Source: Diphasiastrum complanatum (Eukaryota > Streptophyta > Lycopodiopsida > Lycopodiales > Lycopodiaceae). Taken from it: a DNA stretch of 64,000 nt. Of the stretch, positions 1 to 11,700 are shown in pieces; positions within the stretch are counted from its first letter, which is position 1; every line of letters starts with the position of its first letter. The position numbers and the translations under genes were made by a program. The notes beneath the pieces were generated by a model that saw only the letters and a program-made list of their open reading frames with translations, made no database searches and was not told the DNA's origin. The stretch spans positions 43,935,815-43,999,814 of the forward strand of contig CM055111.1 in NCBI GenBank assembly GCA_029204225.1, read 5' to 3'.

Positions 1-101
1 TGGTGAATGATATATGTGACATCTTGCCTTTGTTACAGGCATCGCAAGACTTCAAGCATGCTGCATCTTTGATGTTGATGCCAGTGAAAGCTCCGCTCCA
101 A

Positions 102-677
102 CTAGCATTGTATAGAGCGACTGTATTCATGTGATACAGCCTCATGTGCCATGTAATATCCATTGATTCGTTGATTGTGAGCTTGCTCGGAAGGTACTTG
201 TTTCCTGAGGTGATACAGGTTCCCTTTTCGCTTTCCTGTTGTGACAAGCTGAGTGGTTGCAACTTCAACCACTTTGTAGGCGTCGCCTTCAAAGGTGACT
301 CTCACTCCTGCATCTACCATCTTAGCAACAGATAGTAGGTCCTTCTGAAGAGTGGGAACGTATAGAGTGTCATCGAGCCTTCTGTCTCTTCCTTTGGTGC
401 TTAACCACAATGCTCTGATTATGTTGACTTTGTGTCTGGAACCATCTCCCAAGATTATGTATCTGGAGGATTCTGATTCTTGATAATCAGTGATCATGTG
501 CCTTGTTGCCACGAAGTGTGACGTTGCCACGAAGTGTGACGTTGCACCTGAATCAATAATTATCTCTTGTGTATCTGAAATTGATGTCGCACAGACATCA
601 GCACACAAGTAAGTTGTTGGGTTCTTGCCGTCGTTGGCTCTATCTTCGGCCATCTTGGAGAACTTTGGTTCCTCCAC
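102..677 (-). pseudogene. Copia pol start: aspartic protease and GAG-pre-integrase
   Basis: The protease active-site motif DSGATSHF is near residue 43, followed by LGDGSRHKV and LYVPTLQKDLLSV, typical of copia proteases, then KGNLYHLRKQ of the GAG-pre-integrase domain. The peptide VATSHF occurs twice in a row because 18 bp (about 516-551) are tandemly duplicated right after the catalytic motif. The reading frame ends at 102, before the integrase core. Confidence 0.85.
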
Positions 678-740
678 ATAGGATGAGCTATTATCGCTCT
701 CCCGTCTGCTCTGAGCTTTCTTGTTTCTGGGATTTTGGTT

Positions 741-845
741 GCAGTCAACGGCTGCATGACCCTTCTTGTGACAGTGGATGCACTCTATCTTTGGATTGAG
801 CCAGCACTTATCAACAATGTGGCCTTCTCGTGTGCATCTCGTACA
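741..845 (-). pseudogene. Copia gag double CCHC zinc knuckle
   Basis: Translation on the minus strand gives two CX2CX4HX4C knuckles: CTRCTREGHIVDKC at 845-804 and CIHCHKKGHAAVDC at 782-741. Such knuckles bind the element's RNA. They sit between the gag domain and the protease, as expected for copia. Confidence 0.85.
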
Positions 846-1139
846 GGTCTTCTTCTCATCGTTCTGTTGTCTCGGTTTATTTTTGCTCTTCCACTTGGTT
901 TCTTTTGCTCCCTCTGACTGTTGCCTTCGATCTTGTCTTTGGTCTGACTCCCTCTTAGGCTTTAAATTCTTCTTCTGTTTCTCTTTGTTGCTTTAGAGAG
1001 CTTGATCAGAGTTATCCTTGTCATCAAGGTGTTCACGGGCTTCCACCTCTTCTCTAATCTCGATTACAGCCTTCTCAAGATTCATCGTTGGATCTTTAGC
1101 AAGTAGTGTTCGGGTCGTTTGAAATTATCTTGGTAGAGC

Positions 1140-1613
1140 TCACAGTAGGTATGTGAGCTGCTTCTCCGTTGAGACTGCATTTTCCTCTCCAGAATTGTGT
1201 AGCGAGAGGAACAGGTCCTTCACTCTTCTGATGAAGGAGGTGAGGTCTTTACCATCCCATCTCAGATTGGTCAGCTGATCTTCAAGAAGCATAATTTGGC
1301 TTCGTGATTTTGTTTGAAATCTGGTTAGCAAAGCATCCCACATTTCTCTTGCTTTGGAGAGTGTGGCTAGATCAAGTGTTAAGTTGTCTTTGATGGAAGA
1401 AGACAGCATGGCTACTGCCTTGTCGTTCTTCTCTCTCCATTCTCGTAGCTCTTTGCCAATGGTTGTGGGCATCTCTTTTGTGCCATCAACCCAAGGCCAT
1501 AGACCTTCTCCTTTCAGTATGAGAGAAGTCTTCACCTTCCATGCTAGGAAGTTTGATCCTGAAGAATCAAGGATTGTGCAGATCTTTGATTGAATGCTGC
1601 TAATGGATGCCAT
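1140..1613 (-). pseudogene. Copia gag (UBN2-type) domain
   Basis: 157 residues. It contains NFLAWKVKTSLILKGEGLW, then MWDALLTRFQTKSRSQIMLL, characteristic of plant copia gag proteins. Starts with ATG 21 bp inside the primer site and stops at 1140, where a full gag would continue to the zinc knuckles; the stop marks decay. Confidence 0.85.
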
Positions 1614-1633
1614 GTGCTCTGATAATCAAAGTT

Positions 1634-1647
1634 GTGGCTCTGATACC
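1634..1647 (-). promoter_or_regulatory. tRNA-iMet primer binding site
   Basis: The minus strand reads TGGTATCAGAGCCA, complementary to the 3' end of plant initiator tRNA-Met. It lies 2 bp from the LTR end at 1650. Confidence 0.85.
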
Positions 1648-1649
1648 AC

Positions 1650-2300
1650 TGATGGAAACTCAGTCTGTCCGCAGGTTGGAGGGCTCCGACCCGACTGCCT
1701 GGTGATGGCAATCGTGTTCAAAGATCACTATTGCAGAATGAAAGGCCGGATAGAGTCGACTTAGCAGGAGTATCTATTCTCTTTCAGGCCTCAGATTTGC
1801 TACTGCAGATCTGTTGTAAAATTTAAACTTGTAAACAACAGATAATGTTGAATAAAAACAACAGCGAAAATTCATCTACTACTAGCATGCATTCAAGTAT
1901 TAGAGATTATACACATTGCTGAACAGAACATTGAGAAAATGGCTTCTATATCAGAACTGAATTCACAATACAATTCTTGAGCACTGTCTGTTTTCCTAAT
2001 CAGCGCGTTGGCGCGAGAGAGATGTTTTCTTATTGCAAATAGTATGACTAGCTACTGCTAATCTGTAAACTCGCTCTGGAGCTATCTCAGACTATTTGCC
2101 TGTATTCTATCCATGACTGTGTGTGTCTTCTGCTTACATCTGCATCCTTCGTTGATCTCTTTATGTGATCAATCTAGAAGACTAATTAAGTTAGAAGATG
2201 TAATTAAAAGAAATACATTAGCCTTAACCAAAACTTATTTTAGTTTTTTGTCGTTGTCCTCTGTGAATCATCCTCCTTCTGCCCGTTGCGATGTGCCTTC
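1650..2300 (-). repeat. Copia 5' LTR, outer end unresolved
   Basis: The LTR edge next to the primer site is clear: the minus strand ends in CATCA. The outer edge cannot be fixed, because the partner LTR is outside the window and no target duplication can be tested. Confidence 0.45.
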
Positions 2301-2329
2301 ATGCTGCAGGCCTTCGCTTTTTGCTTAAA

Positions 2330-3095
2330 GACCCTTTTAAGTTTTTAAGGGCAATATCGCCTTTTTGTTTTTGAGGGGGGAACCTTCGTTTTTTAAGGGC
2401 ACCTTCGATTTTTCGAAAAGGGAGAAAAAGGAGAAAAATGCGAAGGTACCTGTCTGAAAACAATTTTAAGGCATTTTAAAGACAGTGTTGCTTTTTCGGA
2501 AACCTTTACAGAAACCTTTACTCTCAAAGAATTGATATTCTTGTAGAAAAGTGTTAAACTTTCTACAAAAGTTACTAGCAACTAGTGGAACAGTCACTTT
2601 AGTCTTCTATTTTTGGAATTAACCTTCGCTTTTGGTATTTAGGAGTTTTTTTCACTTTTGTTGGTGGTTTTTATTCAGTTTCTGAAAATCGGCTGGGAAG
2701 TAACCTTCACCCTTCAAACTGTAGCTTCACTGCATCAAGGCGGTACTGTTTGCAAATCAGCAAAGGTTGGTTGCAAAGGAACAAAAAGCTATCAGTGTCT
2801 GATGAAGATTTTGCCCCTTTTGTCACCAAAATGGTAGAAATGAACGATTTTTATTGATTTCTCTTATTTCTTCATATCCAAATAGATCTTAGGAATGATG
2901 ATCTATCTGGCTTCCCCTGCTTAACAATCAAAACATATTTCAAGCAAAAAAATCCACACAAATCAAGCAAATTCTCTCTCAAATTAACCCTAAAATACAA
3001 TTTTACCCCTATTATGCCAAAACAAGATGCCTAAATGCAAGCTAATATCCAAGCATGGATCAGAAACATGCTGAAAAATGAGAAATTGGCATAGC
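2330..3095 (-). repeat. Gypsy 5' leader, truncated
   Basis: Sequence downstream of the 3196-3835 LTR and its primer site. It is non-coding, with repeated CCTTCG/CGAAGG motifs (2388, 2401, 2440, 2622, 3205) like those in the 18-kb leader of the related element. It is cut off where the copia LTR begins. Confidence 0.55.
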
Positions 3096-3096
3096 T

Positions 3097-3113
3097 CCCC
3101 AACAACAACGCCA
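3097..3113 (-). promoter_or_regulatory. Degenerate tRNA-Asp primer binding site
   Basis: The minus strand reads TGGCGTTGTTGTTGGGG, a mutated form of TGGCGCCGTTGCCGGGG, complementary to the plant tRNA-Asp 3' end. The intact form is seen at 15707. Confidence 0.65.
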
Positions 3114-3195
3114 AAATTGTAACGAATATTTCTTACCCACCTTCAAACCTAGATCCAAGCTCAATCAAGCATGAAAGAGATGAAGAGGATTAACT

Positions 3196-3835
3196 TGTTG
3201 TCACGCGAAGGTTTGTTCCCATGAGAGCGATAGCATAGTTCATAATCAAGCACATACTTATGATCCACATCTAACACTAACCATTAACACTACGATCCAT
3301 TAACATTAGCAATTAACACTACTCAAGCAATGATAGATCTTACTCTTCTCTCTCTCTCTCTCTCTTTCTCTCAAAAAGTGTCACAATGATAAACTCCAAC
3401 TAACATCAAATCCAACAGTTAGCAAATCCAAAGAAGCATGAGAGATGGAGGAGGAGATAAGAAGAGCAAGGACATTCCATATCCATTCCATAAGAGGCTC
3501 AACCTGCTTGTATTGAAATGAAGAGTGAAAGTGTTTAAACAACTCGAATCCACCACTATATATAGTGGATTTTAGGGCTTTGGCCTTAAATCCTATTGGC
3601 CAATTTTCACCTCCCTTATTATTTAGAATTGGAATTTTGGGAGGAGCCATTTTTATTTACTAACTTGACTATTAGGCCTTGCGACATTAAAAGTCCCGCA
3701 AAAAGGCCTAAAGCTCTTTTATTAACTTCTAACTAACCAAATAACTACGTGATCATCGGGTTGGACTTACACGCTCAGGGTGCCAAATCCCTCTCACTTA
3801 TTAGGATTGCCTCGATATTCGCAAACCCTCCAATA
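3196..3835 (-). repeat. Gypsy LTR (family of the 27140 LTR)
   Basis: About 640 bp. The minus strand starts TATTGGAGGGTTTGCG and ends GTGACAACA; the + strand LTR at 27140 starts TGTTGGAGGGTTTGCG and shares long stretches, including the GA-rich tract. The primer site follows at 3113, so this is a 5' LTR. Confidence 0.75.
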
Positions 3836-5507
3836 GTAATTCTTCATATTTTTCATTTGCTTATGTCTTATGAATTTTGGCTTTCTTATTGTCCACTTCC
3901 TAAAGACAAAAAAGCTTTTGTTCCTTATCCATTTTGCCAAAGGAATGTCTCTCCTTAGAGCCACACAACTAAACCTTGTTGAAGTTATTAAGGGTGTTGC
4001 CATTCGATATGTGGTCAATGCTTTTTCTATGCAACCCTCTAGAAGCCTTTCTACCCAAACCAAAATAGGAGTTTTTGGTTCTATCAAAATGGGTGTTTGT
4101 CTCTATTGTTATAGGGTTAAAATCACCTACTAAAAGGCACATCTCCCTGTCTATGAAAATCACGCCCATTTTTTTAGTGGAAAAAAATGCTCTTATCAAA
4201 ATATCACTACTACTTTTATGGCAATTCAACATATACCTTCAAAAATCCTTGACAAATTTTCAATAGATGACCTATATATTTTCAGAACTACACCTAACAT
4301 GTCTTTTCTCCAGTTTAATTATTCCAATAAAATCTACAATGTTTCAATTTTACATAGTCACGATCTCGCCTTTCCATACCAAGAAAAGATTTTGGTGGCA
4401 ACTTAGCAATGGTCATCAATCAAGAGGGACATCCTAAAGGAACTCCATCTTTTTGTCCAATCGCCCAAGGAAAAGAGAATCCAATTTTCAAAACAAAATT
4501 CATTGATTCCTTACTAAAAAAGTTTCATTGGTTTCCAATGTATCAAAAAATTTAATATTTTAAATAATGTGAATAAAAAATACTTCAATAGTGAAATCGC
4601 AATGATTACAAACATGATCAATGTCATTCTATTCCACATCCACAAAGACTTCAATTTCGAAATGGTCATTGAGTTGTATGCATTCTTCACCACATTTTTC
4701 TTTCCATCTTAATACTTTTACTCTTAACAAATGCTTCTTTTCTAGCTTCTTTGCTTTGCCACAATTTTCCCCGCTCCAAGTTTCTCTTTGGTAATAAGAC
4801 CACATGAACGTAAACGTCACCATTGAAGTCATCATTTTCACGAAGTAAACATCTTTCAAAATTCAGATATGATATGAAACACTCGTTGTAACATACATGG
4901 CATGTTTCGATATTTAGTTCAACATGTACCACTCATCATGATTTAATGCACATAGATACCCCATTGGATGCAAAACCTTGGCTGTGCAAATCTAACTTCT
5001 TTTGTTTTCTCATGAAGCTTAGTTGGCTTCATCTCATAACAAACTTACAAGTATAAAAAGAATAATTGACATGAACATCCGGATTGCATGTTGCCTACAT
5101 GGCTATATAATTGATTATTTTATATCTTCCTTGCCAACTTTTGACAATCAGGTGACACATGAAATGAACATTGAAGCTTTAAATGTAGCACCAACATTGA
5201 TTTACTGGCCACAAGCTATGCTTCTCAAATGTAAAGCTCATCTCAAACCTACCTTTTTTCTTAAAAGTCATGCAAACATTACACCTTCAACATCCTCCTT
5301 GCCAACTCTTGCTGATTCGGTGACACGAGAGTCGATTAACTAGGATAGAAGCATCTATTGTAGTACCCCAATACATCCACTCTTATGTACCTCATAACAA
5401 ACAGGCGGACAACTTCTTCTTAAGATACACTATCTGCTGTACATTAATTATGAGAGGTCTTGTCTAACAAAATATATCCACAGAACTTAACAAGGTCATC
5501 TAGGAAC
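3836..5507. other. 3' flank of the reductase gene, nothing recognised
   Basis: AT-rich sequence with only short open frames that match no family I recognise. The 3' UTR and poly(A) site of the reductase should lie in the right part, but I see no decisive signal. Confidence 0.5.
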
Positions 5508-5708
5508 TCAAGACGCTGAAATGGCAGAGAATGAAATCACTCTCGCGTTTTCCTGAACATGGTCAACCTGGCGCATCCCTGCCAAAGCCGTCATTATGCC
5601 TGGTGTAGTACGAACAAATTGAAGTGCACATTGTGCATCAGTAGGAACTTGCCCACCTTCCGAAAACGCTCTACGGAAATCTTCTGGTAGACCCTTTGCA
5701 AGGCTTGC
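5508..5708 (-). CDS. Aldo/keto reductase exon 6 (C-terminus)
   Basis: Codons 380-445 and the stop. Acceptor ACAACAG|GCAAG. It encodes [13 protein letters not shown], then the NADP-binding [26 protein letters not shown], and a short tail ending ISAS. The last ten codons are less family-like; a further splice near the TTTCAG at about 5520 cannot be excluded. Confidence 0.85.
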   Translation of the reverse strand, partial: ASLAKGLPEDFRRAFSEGGQVPTDAQCALQFVRTTPGIMTALAGMRQVDHVQENARVISFSAISAS

Positions 5709-8700
5709 CTGTTGTTCCAATACGTTGCCAATTTAAGAATAAGGAACCAGAATAAAAATGTAGATAAATCTTCCACATTGGAACCCAAAGAGAGATTTCA
5801 TCAATATCACTTACAAAAAAATGGAAAACATTTCAAATTGTCAAATGTACAGATGGAATTTTAACACGAGGTAGTCTCAGAGACTTCAGAGGAAAAGGTC
5901 ACCAGCTCCATTTCATGCATGCCCAAAAGATTCTGGCAACATTCTTTACGCTTCTGATTACCACAAATTTCAGGAATGTGAAGGAATGAATCATAAAGAT
6001 TGTAACCACCTGCATTAAAGAGGCCGAGGCTACAACTGTAACTCCAAGCTCTTTAGAAGCTGCAATCAAGGACATGCTCCTTCCATTTATGACCTGTGTT
6101 GTAGCACTGGCAGCTTCTTGCAGGCTCAGATTGAAAGGAACTTGTACAACTCGAAAGTGATGAGCCGCACCTCCTGCAACATCTTTTCTGTGCTTAGTAC
6201 AGCTATTTGCCTTTAAAATCAAATCAAGTTAGATCCCATGTAAATCACACATTCCTAATATCACTAAGCCAAAAAGTCTCATCTATGTAGTATGACGAAG
6301 AAAATTTACTATTTGGCAACACCCAGTGTTTCAAAGAAATAACATTTTGACATGATCCAAACAAAAAATAGTGACACTTTTGCAAAAATTGACAACATAT
6401 GCTGAAAACTGATGTTGAAATACAGCAACATTTCATCAGAGAAAAACTTCAGAATCATGAAGTTGAGCTTATCTATTGTACTACGGAAGAGCAAGTATTT
6501 TTACTAAGGGACTTGATAAAAATAAATTTGAGAAGTTTAGAGAACTTGTAGGATGGATAGATAACAGAATAAACAAAAAGGAGGGGTGTTAGAGAATAAT
6601 ATTCATTTTGCCCCTAACATTGATGGGCCATGCCTGCAAGCTAAATGTGGGATGGAATCATGAGTCACTGTGGGGGCCAAGAGTTATAGAAAGAAGAACA
6701 GCCAGGAGGGAAAAAAATGAAGTCCTTGGCAGCTGATGACGATACTATTCCTATTGCCGGGGTGGCGATTGGTGCATCTGTAGATGCATCCACTGCACAA
6801 GACTCCTAGAGGTAGAGATTTGTATATTATTGCATGGCATCAAACAAACAAACAAAAAATTGCCATTGTCATTAGGAGGTGTTCCTACAAGTGTGACCTC
6901 CCCTTTCACCTATCAAAGTCCCCCGTATGCAACCAAATGATATTTCTGCTATCAATGGGGACTGTGAAGGGCCCACCATGGAGCAATTGAGGACTAATGA
7001 GTTGTTCATTGAAAAGACTCCATCAAGAAGAAGCTAAAGCCAGGAGAATGTCATGGGAAAAGTACATGTGTGTCATCATCTGAAACAATCAAAGTGATTG
7101 CAAGAACCGTTGTATTATCAGCATATTGGCATTTTCTTGCATAAGCACAAAGTTTTTAAGAGCCATTGACACCTCTAAGGAAAGCACAGTGATGATGAAG
7201 GAGAACACATTTTGGCATATCAGGGATGGCATGAGGAGGTGGGGAGAGACAATGTTGTTAAGGTACAAATTGTTTTGAAGTTTGATTTGCTCGTCAAATG
7301 TTGTACATATTGTCACTGACAAGGTGTCGAACTACATCGCCATGGGGAGACTTGTCAGTGATCCATACCCTCAAGTTTTTGGACGCCTAGTGCAACACAT
7401 TACCTAGACATATTGTTCGAGCACATTATATAATTATCGTAGGTTAGGGATGTGGTTAAGATGATATGGTTCTTGGTGAGGTTTGTCACCAAGACACTAA
7501 AAGTCCTTGCCATCTTTAATGCCTATTCTAGCATTGATCTAAGACCTGCACCCACCTATGCAATTATGTTCATCAATTTGAAGCAGCTCATAAAGGGGCA
7601 CAATAGACTCACACTAATGGTTGTTTCAAACCATTGGCTGGAGTAGGCCTATCACGAGAGCCCAGTTACGAATAGAGCCACAGCTGGTCTAGAGCTAAGC
7701 TATGAAAGCATCACATAAGCAAGACTTAAGCTATGAAAGTGGCACATAAGCAAGACTCAACCCTAGAAAGCAGGAAAGAGAGAGATTAAGGAGACTAAAG
7801 AGAGAGATCAATATCATCAGCTGAATAACAAATGACACAGTTTCCCTACTTATAGCCAAGAGAAAGCCCTAAAAGGAAGCTTCCGGTGGCTAGGGCCCAA
7901 CTGGGAGGGATAATAGTGCGCCCTCCAAGAAGGCCCCCACTCTCCAGTAATATGTCTAAATGGCCTAATAATGAATAATAAGGCCAAAGGCCAAGCATAT
8001 AGTCTAAGTGTCACTAATGAATAAAAAAGGGCCCAAGGCCTGCTTATGCATAAAGTAAAGTAAATGTAAATGGACGCGACGAATGTAATGAGCCAAGTCC
8101 ATAACTCTCCCCGACACAAAAAATAGACCCAACTGCCGAAAAGAAACTAGATCAAACAGCAGCAAGCCCTGGTGCATCAACAACTAGAGCAGCATCTGAT
8201 GTAGAGGAATCAACAAGTGCAGCAAGAGCACGATCCTGATCCACAAGTGATGGCGTATGATAAAAGACATCAATAGGCTCCCATGTGGCCTCCTCAATAG
8301 GATGACCATACCAATGGATCAAAAACTGAATCTGTTGGCAGCGTCGACTATGGTGAAGGCGAACCTGGTGAATGGCAGCTGGTAAGAAAGGGAACAGCTC
8401 AGGATCAACATCATGGCAACGAAGGAAACATCTCAGTCGCGTCATCAAAAACCAAGCAATATGGAACAACCAGGAATGCCAAGGAACCAGAAGAAGATCA
8501 AGCAGCAACCAGGAGTGCCAAGGTATCCGTAATGCCCAAGCTAGTAGAGGATCAGCCCAAAAGATAGGGACATCATAGCAACCAGGAATGCCAAGGAACC
8601 TGAAGTATAAAGAGATCATGCAGCAACCATGAATGCCAAGGAAACTGTGGTAGATCACCCCGACAAAGAATAGCTGGAACAGACAATTGTACATCAACCC

Positions 8701-11700
8701 AAGGTATGTGCAATGCCCAAGAATGTAGAATGGCGTCATGCCAAGGGATCCATAGTTCCCATGAGTGTAAAGCAACAATACTATAAGGTATCCTCATGGA
8801 CCATGAATATACAATGTCATCATGCCAAAGGAGGCGTAGTAGCCATGAATATAAAACAGCATCTAGATGAGCATGATCCACAAATGTAATAACATCATAC
8901 TTAGGCATAATAGCAGAAACACCAACTAATAAGCTCTGGCCTAAATATGCATCTAGAAGATCCGCATATACAATATGAATAGGAAACCGGAGGGATAGGA
9001 CACCCAACGTAGGAACCATCATGAAATGTAGAAGCATGTGACATGTGTAGTGCTACTACTGAATGAGTAGGCAAGTCATCTAAAAGAACAACCATAGACT
9101 CATCGTAATAAGTAGCATAGGCTACAACATCTGTAGCATGGTACTCAAAAGCAGTGCGATAGGGAACATAGGCTACAATATCTGTAGCATGGCACTCAGG
9201 AGCAGCACCCAGGTACTCATCATCAGTATCAGCATCAGTATCAAAGCATGTAATAGCATCAGCAGTAGCAAAGAATGCAACAGTATCAAAGCAGGCTCCA
9301 GTAACAAAGCACTCGGGAACTACACTAAGGCATGTAGTATCTGTAATATCAGGATCAACCTTTGTAGTATCTGTAAGATCAACCTGTGAAGCATCTGCAA
9401 TATCAACCCATGCAACATCAACCTGTAGATGTGACTCAAACTCACTATGCAAGACATGAACTAACTCAGGTAACTCAATGACTATCTCAAATAGCTCTAT
9501 GACTGTCTCAAATGACGCAAGTAACTCAAATGATTGTGACTCAAGAGCTGAATGACGTGGAAAATGTGGCGCAGGAGCTAACTGATGTGGGAAGCCAGGG
9601 GGTGGGTTTGGTGCATAATGAACCCCACTGCCAAGCGAAGGAGAAGAGGATGGAAATCCAAATGGAGGCCCAAATGAAGGAAAAAGAGGAGCTTTACCAG
9701 GACCATGAGGTTGTAAAAAATCAATCTGTGACTGCATAGTAGCAAAGCCCGTCATAACGGTATCGAAGCGAAGAACGAGGCCAGAAAGGGTCTCATCCAT
9801 GCGACAAAACTGATCGGATAAGGTTTCTTGAGTAGTCTCACTCGGGGTAGGTGAATGTGCCATAATGATAGTGGAAGGAATAGACAAAAACTTGAGAGAG
9901 CGGACTCTTGTCGTCACCCCAAATTAGTTATTAAAACCACTATTATCACAACTAAGAAAGGACAGCAATCAGCAAATGAAAAAAGTAAAAATGAAGGCTG
10001 TAAAAATGCGCTAGACAGCCAGGAGGCAAGTGACAAATTGGAGTATCAAACGGAGTCGGAATTTTGTGAAATTTGGTTAAGGATGGGCGATGGACAGCCT
10101 GCAAACAAGGTGTGAAAAATGGCTGCAAATGGAGACAAAAACAGACGAAAGTGACAGGTATGAAGCGGCTGGACAGCCTGCAAACAAAAGTGAAAAGAGG
10201 GCTGAAAATGGAAGGAGGAATGGACGAAAGAGATGAGGGAATTGGGCGCTGGAGAGCCTGCAAACAAGCTGGAAATGGGTGATAGAGGGTTGGAACTTGG
10301 GCGCCGGAAATAATCTGCCCAAAAAAAAAAAAAAATTCCGGCCACCAAATTTAGCGGAAGTACTTCCGCTAACTATCTGCTAAACCTCTGCCAAGGAAAA
10401 TGCTTTGATGGGAGCTGGTCCTCCAAACTGTGTTGAATGTTGCTGAAGCAAAGAGACAAAAGCCCTCAGCAAAGAGAGAAAAATCAGCAAGGAAAATGGG
10501 CACCCAATCAAAAAATCAGATCTGAAATTCAGCAATCAGGAAAGTGCTCTGATACCAAGTTACGAATAGAGCCACAGCTGGTCTAGAGCTAAGCTATGAA
10601 AGCATCACATAAGCAAGACTTAAGCTATGAAAGCAGCACATAAGCAAGACTTAACCCTAGAAAGCAGGAAAGAGAGAGATTAAGGAGACTAAAGAGAGAG
10701 ATCAATATCATCAGCTGAATAACAAATGACACAGTTTCCCTACTTATAGCCAAGAGGAAGCCCTAAAAGGAAGCTTCCGGTGGCTAGGGCCCAACTGGGA
10801 GGGATAATAGTGCGGCCTCCAAGAAGGCCCCCACTCTCAGTAATATGTCCAAATGGCATAATAATGAATAATAAGGCCAAAGGCCAACCATATAGTCTAA
10901 GTGTCACTAATGAATAAAAAAGGGCCCAAGGCCTACTTACGCATAAAGTAAAGTAAATGTAAATGGACGCAACGAATGTAATGAGCCAAGTCCGTAACTG
11001 CCCTAACTCTACAAGATTTGGGATTGTCAGTCAATTCTCTTCATTTTGAGATTAGGCATGAGTTATTGTCACAAGGGTGTAGACTATATATACATTGTCT
11101 TGCGCCTCACCAAGCCTTCTAAACGAATTCATAACAAGCTAGGAGAAAAGATGTAGACTCACAATCTCCACGATCTATAATCTTTGCTTTGAAGTTTGCA
11201 GTTGATTACCACTTCCTTATTCTCAATCTTGATTCTTAGTGGATAATTATTTAATTTCAATTCATCAAAATTCCAAGTCGACACCTCATTTTGGAATATC
11301 GCAGATTCAAAGAAAAATAATGAAAGATGGCAAAGCAAATGGCACTACGTCCATCAACCTCCTCACATAATCGGCTGTATACTTCAACCACCATAGGTGA
11401 ATGACAACCAATCCTAGGATATCAAGCCAAGGGCAGGGTAATTCACCTACATCAGTCGGCCCTATCGTGGTGTTGACACACAGCAGGCACACTTCAGGAT
11501 GAGCTCTATGCGTTTAGGAATGAGACACTGGACTTCAGATGTCTGATGGCATAGCAAAGGGCTGACATGTTCTATTTAGTGATTAAAGTTTGAAGACTGT
11601 GTCTCCACATTGCAAACGATTACACTTGAAGTCCTTTCACATAATTGCACACCAGTCACATGTGAGAAGAATTGGTATTTTCTCTCAACCATACAAAAAA

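Larger units (their letters stand above)
1..1649 (-). mobile_element. Ty1/copia retrotransposon, 5' internal part, runs off the left edge
   Basis: Reading on the minus strand from 1649 down: a tRNA-iMet primer site, a gag frame, two zinc knuckles and the start of pol. Frames are broken by stops between gag and the knuckles, so this copy is defective. The rest of pol and the 3' LTR lie outside the window. Confidence 0.85.
7664..10999 (-). mobile_element. Complete non-autonomous LTR element, AGTTACG...CGTAACT termini
   Basis: LTRs 7664-8106 (443 bp) and 10558-10999 (442 bp) are near identical and flanked by a 4-bp target duplication, GCCC at 7660-7663 and 11000-11003. The LTR ends are a 7-bp inverted repeat, AGTTACG/CGTAACT (AGTTATG at one end of the left LTR), not the usual TG...CA. 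A tRNA-iMet primer site abuts the right LTR. The 2.45-kb inside has a gag-like start and a chromodomain end but no protease, RT, RNase H or integrase, so it must be mobilised by a chromovirus of the same family. Confidence 0.85.
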
